Shown here: positions 56,871 to 64,000 of the stretch, piece by piece
How positions within the stretch are numbered: the first letter of the stretch is position 1
Layout of the letters: every line of letters begins with the position of its first letter
Source: Acorus gramineus
Lineage: Eukaryota; Streptophyta; Magnoliopsida; Acorales; Acoraceae
Assembly (NCBI GenBank): GCA_030737835.1
Contig: CM060853.1
Coordinates: forward strand, 7,382,133-7,446,132
DNA length: 64,000 nt
Direction: 5' to 3'
Notes under the pieces: generated by a model
Databases searched by the model: none
Seen by the model: only the letters and a program-made list of their open reading frames with translations
What the model was told of the DNA's origin: nothing
Position numbers and translations under genes: made by a program

Positions 56871-57595
56871 GAGCCGGTCTATTCCCACCAAATGAATTAC
56901 TCTCCCCCCCAACCCAATAAAAAATTAAAACATTTTATTTTAGACACTCATCACACCAACCTCACTTGACACAAACCTTATCATACTGGGCTGGGATGTC
57001 TAATGTGACCCAAGGTGTGTCACCCAAAAATTTTCAACTACAATATTTTAAAAGTTACGCGACACACCTTGAGTCACCATAAGTTGTTTGATTTGACATA
57101 CTCGAGTCAAAGTAAGATGTTTACTATGACTTAAGGTGTGTCATATAGAATTTTTCAATTACGATATTTTAGAAGTAATGTGACACATCTTGAGTCACCA
57201 TAAGTTATTTGATTTGACATACTCCGAGTTAAACTAGAATGTCTACTATGACCCAATGTGTGTCGCCAAATACTATTCAATTGACAATAATTTAATTTTT
57301 TTTATCTATCATAAATATCATAAATACATAACAAATAAAATATCATAAATAAACACTATTGTTTGACTCAGAGTATGTCGAACTGTATAATTTACTTTGA
57401 CCCAAGATGTGTCGCGTCAAAATATTGCAATTGCAAAATTTTGGATGACACACTTTGTGTCATATTAGACACCCCAGTATGACTGGGTTTGTGTCAACTG
57501 AAATTGGTGGGATGAGTGCCTAATATAAGATGTTTTAAATTTTTGTTGGGTTGGAGGGGGGGAGAGCATTTAGGTTGGTGGTGATAGACGGGCTC
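56871..57595. mobile_element. Mutator-like non-autonomous element with perfect 9-bp TSD
   Basis: The left end is GAGCCGGTCTATTCCCACC. The right, reverse-complemented, is GAGCCCGTCTATCACCACC. The inverted repeats extend about 170 bases inward (CCAACCCAATAAAAAATT and CCCAGTATGACTGGG-like segments). Both flanks read taaaagtat (56862-56870 and 57596-57604), a perfect 9-bp duplication. The core contains about three diverged direct copies of a roughly 115-base unit with GTGACACACCTTGAGTCACC and TTGACATACTCGAGTCAAA words. No transposase is seen. Confidence 0.9.
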
Positions 57596-57604
57596 TAAAA
57601 GTAT

Positions 57605-58439
57605 ATGCTCCATAATAGTCAATTAGAGAACCGTCTTGGGATATAGATAGGGCTGCTAAGGAGACTAAATGTATTAGCACTCAACTAATATTTGCTAAGT
57701 ACACAAACTCGTATCAGAAGGGGGCAGTTAATACCATCTCATCAACTCTTCAACCCACTCCATATTAAAATATGATCAATCTGTAAACATGAATAAATAA
57801 CTATTGAGTCATGTAGACATCAATGGCCGGGAGGTCTACAAACATGACAGCATTCAAATATGGGGTACATCTTGAACTGTGAAAACTCCAAGGTAGGACA
57901 AGTAAATCTAGTGTTCAGCAGTCAATATTTGTTAACCTGTATAAGAACCTTGTCAAGGCTTTTAATTGATGAACAGATGATGGATACAAATTTACATATG
58001 AGAGAATGCTCGAGTAATGGCCAAGATTGGATCAAAGGATCTACCAAATAAAACAAATGAATCATACACAGGAATCCCATAGTAATTGCAACACCTCATA
58101 AAAGTTCCTTCACTCACATTTTACAACTTCAATGGAAAAGAAGCAATGGCTCCTATCACCTCAATTACAGTGCCAAAACATGCACAGTCAAAAAATGAGG
58201 AATTTCATATCTTGTATTGATGTCTGTCTTCATTGATGCACTGTCTCCGGGGCCTGCATGAAAATGCGGTTCCTCTTGGAAGAACGATTAGAGTACGGCG
58301 AGTTCCCTCTATCTGATAATGAAAGAAAAACATTTCCAAATTAAGGTGAGCTCGACCTGTAAGTAAATTCTGCTGCTATTGTTTTCCAGCAAAACAGATA
58401 AAACAACAGACTGCGACGCCAACCTGCTAAGGAAAAGAA
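57605..58439. other. 3' flank of the PsbP-domain gene
   Basis: The part nearest 58440 is likely the 3' UTR of the minus-strand gene. The rest shows no recognisable exon or bounded repeat. Confidence 0.4.
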
Positions 58440-61400
58440 TTATGCAACAGAGAGTGATATGGCAGCGGACCGAAGCTTGACACCGTCTTCTTCCCATTTC
58501 AACTGCGGTGCAGTTGCTCCAGCTATATATGCCTTCACCATGAAATGTAGAGTTGATAAGAAATATAGGGACAGACAACTTGGAAAAGAAGGGTTTATCT
58601 AAGACGCAATGTACTGCAACCCCTATTGATTATATGCACTCTATTCCTTGAAAGTTTGCATCACATTTAAAAAAACATGTCTCATTCAATAGGTTCACAT
58701 ATTAAATAAATTGATCATGTATATTGTAATGTTCTGATATTATGACTATTTGTAATGTTTTGATGTTATGACATCATTGGAGATTTATTGTTAGTTATTT
58801 GCATGTCAGAATTAATATTTCTATTTTTCAAAAAAATGTTCATGTTTTCAAACTTTCCCAAATTTTCACTGAACTTTACTTGAATTGAGTTGCAAACATT
58901 TTCCCTTGCTAAATTATTCCTAAATTTTGAACTGGTGACAAAGAGGGACACTGTGTGCCTTCCCGAAAGAAGAGGAAAACCAAAAATAAGAAATGCAAAA
59001 TGACCATGAAATAAAAAAATGATTAATATCAAGCTTAATCTGATCTGGAAATGTTAAAAATGCTATTTAGGGAGAGGTCAAGGTGAGTTAGTAAGTACCT
59101 TGCCACTGTTAACAGCTGCTACTAGAGCAATATGCTGGTTATCTACACTGAACTCATAAAAGTAATAAGTTCTGCAAACAAGAAAGAAGGAAATTAATGT
59201 TTGTAAGTGAATGTAGAAATTAATATCACTGATAGTTTGCAAGTCTTGGAAACTTCTGTATATATTGGTAAAATGAAACTGACTCCATCACGCAATTTAC
59301 TTGTCACAATTTTAATGGAGACAAAAACATGTGAACTAGTGGGAGGTGTATTTTTCATAGTAGCAGTACAAAAGAGTTAAAAAAAACAATTGGTGGTAGA
59401 ATTCTTAATTTTCCAATCATTTTTTCAAAAAACAGAAAAAAAAAAAGAAGAAAGAAATCAAGAAACCAGCACCAACATGAACAAAATCAGAAAGACAAGC
59501 ACACTCTACCTCTTTGACAACTGTTGAGCTTGGACATATGGGCAATAGTTTAACAAAAATTATTACTTACTAAATTGGTGCTGCTACCCCTCTCAGAGAA
59601 GACCAAAAAATCCTTGGTGATGCTTTCAAGACTTTACTTTTTCCATTAATGATGGCATCATAATGACTTTGTAGCACTGAGTTTTTAAAATCAGGTTGAT
59701 ACAAGGAAATATCAACTTACTTGAGAACTTCATCTTCTTTTATTTTCAATGTACGTGCAGAATGCAAGGTTGCTCCATCTGCAATGACAATTATCTCTTT
59801 CACCATTTTAAAAAAAAATTGCTGATGAATAATGAAAAAAAAAAAAATCTATTTCTGGCCACATGAATGAATAAATTAATGCCATGTGCAAAAGATGATT
59901 TGACAGAGACAAGTTCAGATAATAATTTACTTGGAACAAAAATCCGGGCTGCCTCTTTCAATGAGCCTAAATCTGTAATATCTTGAGCCTGTTTAGGTCA
60001 GCAGAGTGTAAGAATTGAATGAGATCAAAATCTTCCCAAGATGAATATTCATAGAAAACACATCAATCTATTCTGCATAAGATTCAAATGTGGGATGTTT
60101 TATTATTCCAATTATCATCTTAAACTTAATTCCCAATAATTTACATATAAACTGTAGAGCAATCAGTGCAAATACACATTCTTTAACTGACTTTACAGGA
60201 TAACATTCGTAACTAGAAGTTCAATATTTTGTACAAAATACCACTCCAGGCATGCAAGCGAACCAAGATAAATATTGATCCAAAAACAAATGAGAGAAAT
60301 CAGATTTCAATTACCTTGTTGGTTGTATATATGGTTATAGTACAAGAATGTATGGTTATAGAATCTGCATGATGAGGTATGAGTTTCATCTCTCCTTTGG
60401 CAGAACTTCAGGAGGTCGTGTTTGGTGATGCATCGAGGGACAAGGTGGTGAGGAAGCCGCAACCGAGGCCGAGGGAAGGGTTTTCAGTGAGAATGTGCTA
60501 TGCGTGGTGGAAACGTGATTATCTGAGGCTTGGTATTGTGGCTCACAAGGCGAATTAGGTGTGGGGGCATTAAGGTTACTACAAAGGCCAGGCATTCTTG
60601 TGGTTGATGTACCAGAACAAGCTGCTAACAAAGACATACAGAGCAAAGTGAGTCCCAAATGACTCCCTAACATGTGTCTTGTGTAATGTGGATGAGGAGA
60701 TTATTGAGCATCTCTTCTGTATATTCCCTGTGGCCCAGCAGATTTGGGGTTTGATTGGCCCATCCATAGGCACCGGGTTACCTTCACGTCCATAGGGGAG
60801 GGAAGCGGGGAAGAGGTTGTAAAGATGGGTGATAGAATTGCGGAAGCGAAGATTTCTCAATCTATTGTCCCGGCAGTTGTGTGGTCAATTTAGCTTATGT
60901 GCAACAAAATCATCTTCAAGGGAGCTTCATTGTATGTGGAAAATATTTGGGAGTCGATTGTTTGTTTTATAAAAAGATTGGGATTGCCATTGTGCAGGGG
61001 CAAGTAGAGTGTTGTATATAGGGGGTAAATTTATTATAGAGTAGTAGTCCGTGCTTTTTTACGGATGGTGGGAAAGGTTTATGTAGATACATCTTCTACT
61101 GTGCCCTAGGCCGTGGTTGTTATTGGTTGTTTGTTCTTTCTTTTGACAATTGTTTCTAATAAATAAAATGAGGTAAGATGCCTACCGTGTTCTTCAAAAA
61201 ACAATTACAGAGAGAAAGAACCTGATATTATAAAAATTCAACAAAAAAATTAAAAAAAGAGAAAGAAGCTGATATTATAATGACTCAACTTTACAACAAT
61301 GGGGATCAATTCTAATCGAGATCATTCCATATATTCCTTAGAAGAGAGGTGAGTTTCCCGTGTTTTGCAATCAGCATCCTTAAAGATTCCAATCTCAGTC

Positions 61401-63241
61401 GTCCAAGAGTAGATGAACTCAACCAACAACCAACTAAAAATCAAATACAAATCCCGTTACAATTGTAGCCTAAGAAGCCTTTCAAGACAAAATTTCCAGC
61501 CATAAGTAATGAAGAATGGTAATTGTGATTTGCCACTAATAATTTTATACTTTTTGTACTGATCTTAGTCTGTAAATTAGAACTGATCCTATTCTATGCA
61601 TATAGAAATTTAACCAGAGATATGTGGGACTATGTACACAATGTTCCTTAAGGGAAATATCATTTATTTATTTTACTAATTTAATTGGAGAGTGGAATTT
61701 CAAAAACAGATTCTATCCCAACAAGTCTCTGCAGGAAATTTTAAAACCCCTGAATTCACTGAGACTTTCACAAATTTCTGCTCTTTTACACCAAACCCTG
61801 AAAGGTAAAACTAAGAACAGCTTTGAAGAAGCAGCAACAGTGATGAGGAAAAATGAATCATTTTCTAATATTTATTTGATCATCTTAAGCAGCATAGCCA
61901 TAGTCTAACTAATATTCATACTAAATTCATACAACAATTCTCAACTAATACCGATTGATTACCTCCAGGAATGTGATCTTCAACTGATTGGATGGACGAA
62001 TAACCACGCTTAGAACTTCTGAGCTACATCACCACCAAGACAAAGTAATATTTGTTATAGGATAAATGTTCATGTTTCTTATATTATTTTTATTATTTTG
62101 TACGTTATGTTTTAATGAATGTTTTATCCATATGTAAATTGTTAGATAGATTTAAATTTCATGAAAACATGCTATAATATTTGCTTTCCAAATTCATTAT
62201 GCCCAATCCAACCTAAATGGGACGGGGCAAGACCTGAGGTGGGTTCGGGTTTTTTACATGCCTGTTGAGACGGGAAAATAAAACTTGTCACTGGTTTGGG
62301 ATATTATTTTATTATCGGGTTTGGGTTTGGGTTTCATCAAGCCTGTCTTATTGCCATCCCTACACACAAACCAAATTAACTAGGAAAATGATACACTCAG
62401 TCACATTCACCAATCAAAATTCAGACCTCAAGTGTTTTCATTTTTTTTTAAATAGTAAGCATTATTTAATGAGGTGTATGCTTTGATGAAAAGTGCATAT
62501 CGCTCAATTTCGAGTTGAATGAACCCATTTTTAATAAGTGTAAGAAAAAATTTAGTGAGGTATATATATCATCTAATGAGGTATATGTTTCACTGAGCCT
62601 ATAACGAGGTATATAGGTCTGTGTTTTGGACTAAAAAAAAAACTGAGTGTAGCAGCACTCAATTAACTAGGCTGGGCGCATGAGCGCTTGTGTGTTTTTT
62701 GGGCCAAGCCCACCATAATGTTACTCTTCCCTGTCCAAGAAAGTGGGATTCCCCTTGGGCTCAATTTATGTGTCAAACCCACAGTATATAGACAGTGTTT
62801 AGGCTCCGTTTGGGAGCATGTCCATGGGCGCACGCGGTGCCAAGACACGGGGGGCCTACGGTGCTAGGAAGCATTGTTTTTGCAGAGTTGGGGAAACGCG
62901 ATGGACTGAAAACAGGATACGACAACAACAAGAGAACAACATGTCCATGCAAAGCTAGCTGACCAAAGTACAAGAAGCTCAAAAGCTAAACATTAAGAAT
63001 ACAAATAGAAGCTCAAATCTAAGCATGTAATCTGCATGCTCAAGAGATGAATTTAGTAAAATGGTTTAGAAAGAGGCAACAAAAAGGCACTTCTGTTTAG
63101 TAGAAACTTCATTCAAATTGTTCAAGCAAAGCAAGAAATAAAACTTTGAATAAAAACATACCCATCTGCAGATGCGAATCGCGCAGCAAAGGTCTTTGGT
63201 TTCGCTTTATCACCATATAATGTCAATCCCACATTATAATC
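58440..63241 (-). CDS. PsbP-domain protein, 3' part (thylakoid lumen type, inferred)
   Basis: Visible exons, in transcript order, are 63162-63241, 61963-62023, 59931-59988, 59721-59778, 59099-59171 and 58440-58532. All have GT-AG borders and their phases join into about 140 residues ending in SAAISLSVA and a TAA stop. The reading includes DYNVGLTLYGDKAKPKTFAA, VLSVVIRPSNQLKITFLE, DITDLGSLKEAARIFVP, KTYYFYEFSVDNQHIALVAA and APQLKWEEDGVKLRSAA. The ITDLG...A spacing, KTYYxYEF and the GKxYxxxGAT...W end match the C-terminal half of PsbP and PPD proteins, relatives of the photosystem II oxygen-evolving complex subunit. The N-terminal exons, with transit and lumen signals, lie beyond the right edge. 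Which PPD member this is remains uncertain. A LINE tail sits antisense in the second visible intron. Confidence 0.82.
60315..61201 (+). mobile_element. 5'-truncated L1-type LINE inside an intron of the PsbP-domain gene
   Basis: The plus strand reads FLWLMYQNKLLTKTYRAK, then VPNDSLTCVLCNVDEEIIEH and LFCIFPVAQQIWGLI. This is the zf-RVT zinc-binding region found at the C-terminal end of plant L1 ORF2 proteins (CxxC...H...C). Later ENIWESIVCF also fits. Frames are broken by several stops. A T-rich 3' UTR and a short A run (61195-61201) follow. The word caattac lies at 60308-60314 and 61202-61208, a possible target-site duplication. It is antisense to the host gene. Confidence 0.75.
62180..62373. 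mobile_element. hAT-like end fragment
   Basis: The segment contains GGGTTTGGGTTTGGGTTTCA and ends in CTTATTGCCATCCCTA. Reverse-complemented, that is TAGGGATGGCAATAAG, a common hAT-type terminus in plants. No matching left end or target duplication was found, so this is probably a remnant. Confidence 0.4.
62385..62660. mobile_element. AT-rich MITE with 11-bp flanking duplication
   Basis: The left part reads AAAATGATACACTCAGTC. The right, reverse-complemented, reads GTGCTGCTACACTCAGTT. Both flanks are aattaactagg (62374-62384 and 62661-62671). An 11-bp duplication is within the Mutator-like range, though an 8-bp hAT-type duplication within the same word is equally possible. Related fragments lie near 16.3, 24.0, 36.3, 44.3 and 56.3 kb. 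Confidence 0.75.
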
Positions 63242-63500
63242 CTACATTCACAATAAAGGGAATTTAAAAAAAAGAACACTCAACTAAAATCATCGAAAGA
63301 AACAAAATCAACAAGAATCAAAATATCAATAGTAGCGTTTGGAAATATGTTCGAAAATGAGCTTTTCACCTAGAACTGCTTTTGAAATTAGGTTCCAAGG
63401 AAGCATATTTTTCTCTCTTTTAACTGTTTATAACTAATAAGATAACATTGGGAAACATGTCTGGATAGCTTTTGGAGATTTTGATTTTGCAAGAATCAAC

Positions 63501-63620
63501 TTTTTTTTTTTTTGATGGGAATGATAGGCACTTGCCTTAATATATTAAGGGTCAAGAGCCCAATTAAAGGATAACATCAACAAGGAAAAGGTCCCATGGG
63601 AGCACAGTAGAAGAGGTATC
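63501..63620 (-). mobile_element. LINE 3' tail (minus strand)
   Basis: A 13-base T run is followed by GATGGGAATGATAGGCACTT and CCTTAATATATTAAGG. Read on the minus strand this is the familiar 3' UTR end of plant L1 elements with its poly-A (TGCCTATCATTCCCATCAAA). It lies in an upstream intron or 5' flank of the PsbP-domain gene. Confidence 0.5.
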
Positions 63621-64000
63621 AAAGCGTTGAAAACAAGTTTGGATTCTTTGGATCACTTAATCCAAACTTGTTTTCAAATGCCCCCAAGGATCCAAAGAAA
63701 CCAAAAAATAACTTTTAATTATAAAAAATGATTTTTCAAGAATCTAAAAAAAGTATGTTTGCTGGAAAACTGTTATCAAAATTGTTTTAAATGAAAATTA
63801 ACTCATTTCAAGCCCTTTCAAATGCTACGTGGTTTTTTATTTCTTCAAAAGATGGAGCCACTTGGGTATTAATTCCTGCAAAAGCAAAATCATCTAAACG
63901 TGTTTCAAATGCTATAATACAACAACCCCAATTGCCAAACTTCCGAAGAACACCATTTTCACAATATGTAAAAAGAAATAAAATCAACTGGACATCAAAT
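63621..64000. other. Right-edge non-coding sequence
   Basis: Contains a short inverted repeat (AAACAAGTTTGGATT at about 63630 and AATCCAAACTTGTTTTC at about 63659) and words shared with about 63350-63490 and 53.65-53.85 kb, suggesting small MITE fragments. No upstream exon of the PsbP-domain gene could be recognised before the window ends. Confidence 0.35.

Overview
This window is nuclear DNA of a flowering plant. It carries intron-split genes with GT-AG splice sites, chloroplast proteins encoded in nuclear style, many plant-type DNA transposon derivatives (hAT, Mutator-like and PIF/Harbinger-like MITEs), L1-type LINE tails and a plant miR395 target site. The first exons of the ATP sulfurylase and EF-hand genes are much richer in GC than their later exons. 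That 5'-to-3' GC gradient is common in monocots, but I cannot fix the lineage from the sequence alone.

Seven host genes can be modelled. From left to right they are: the 5' part of a conserved plant membrane protein of unknown function (minus, exons between 869 and 2361, running off the left edge); plastidic ATP sulfurylase (plus, 9955-15794, 5 exons, 451 aa) with a miR395 target site in exon 1; a calmodulin-like protein close to Arabidopsis CML8/CML11 (minus, 22574-24913, 4 exons, 148 aa); VTE3, the chloroplast MPBQ/MSBQ methyltransferase of tocopherol and plastoquinone synthesis (minus, 29046-35462, 3 exons, 343 aa, with a 4.7-kb repeat-filled intron); a type-A heterotrimeric G-protein gamma subunit ending in the prenylation box CWIL (minus, 41146-43705, 4 exons, 110 aa); an EF-hand family protein (minus, 47552-54417, 4 exons, 334 aa); and the 3' part of a PsbP-domain protein (minus, exons between 58440 and 63241, continuing past the right edge). 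For each complete model the exon phases join exactly and the summed length is a whole number of codons.

The genes are functionally unrelated, as expected for plant chromosomes: sulfate assimilation, calcium and G-protein signalling, and plastid metabolism. Between them, and inside their introns, lies AT-rich DNA packed with small transposons. Several elements can be bounded to the base by target-site duplications (TSDs): Mutator-like elements at 5655-6141, 16677-17801 and 56871-57595 (9-bp TSDs), hAT-type elements at 8936-9528, 27218-28072 and 54584-55102 (8-bp TSDs), a PIF/Harbinger-type MITE at 26820-27162 (TTA), and a 276-bp MITE at 62385-62660 (11-bp flanking repeats). A Pack-MULE-like element with a GC-rich, coding-like cargo lies at about 44930-45956. 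A decayed hAT transposase with a TTF-type zinc-finger region lies at about 38710-39500.

I see no unknown multi-gene system. The most interesting signals are the miR395 site, the Pack-MULE-like cargo, the motif-tiled termini of three different GC-rich hAT-like elements set in AT-rich DNA, and repeat build-up inside the VTE3 and CML introns.
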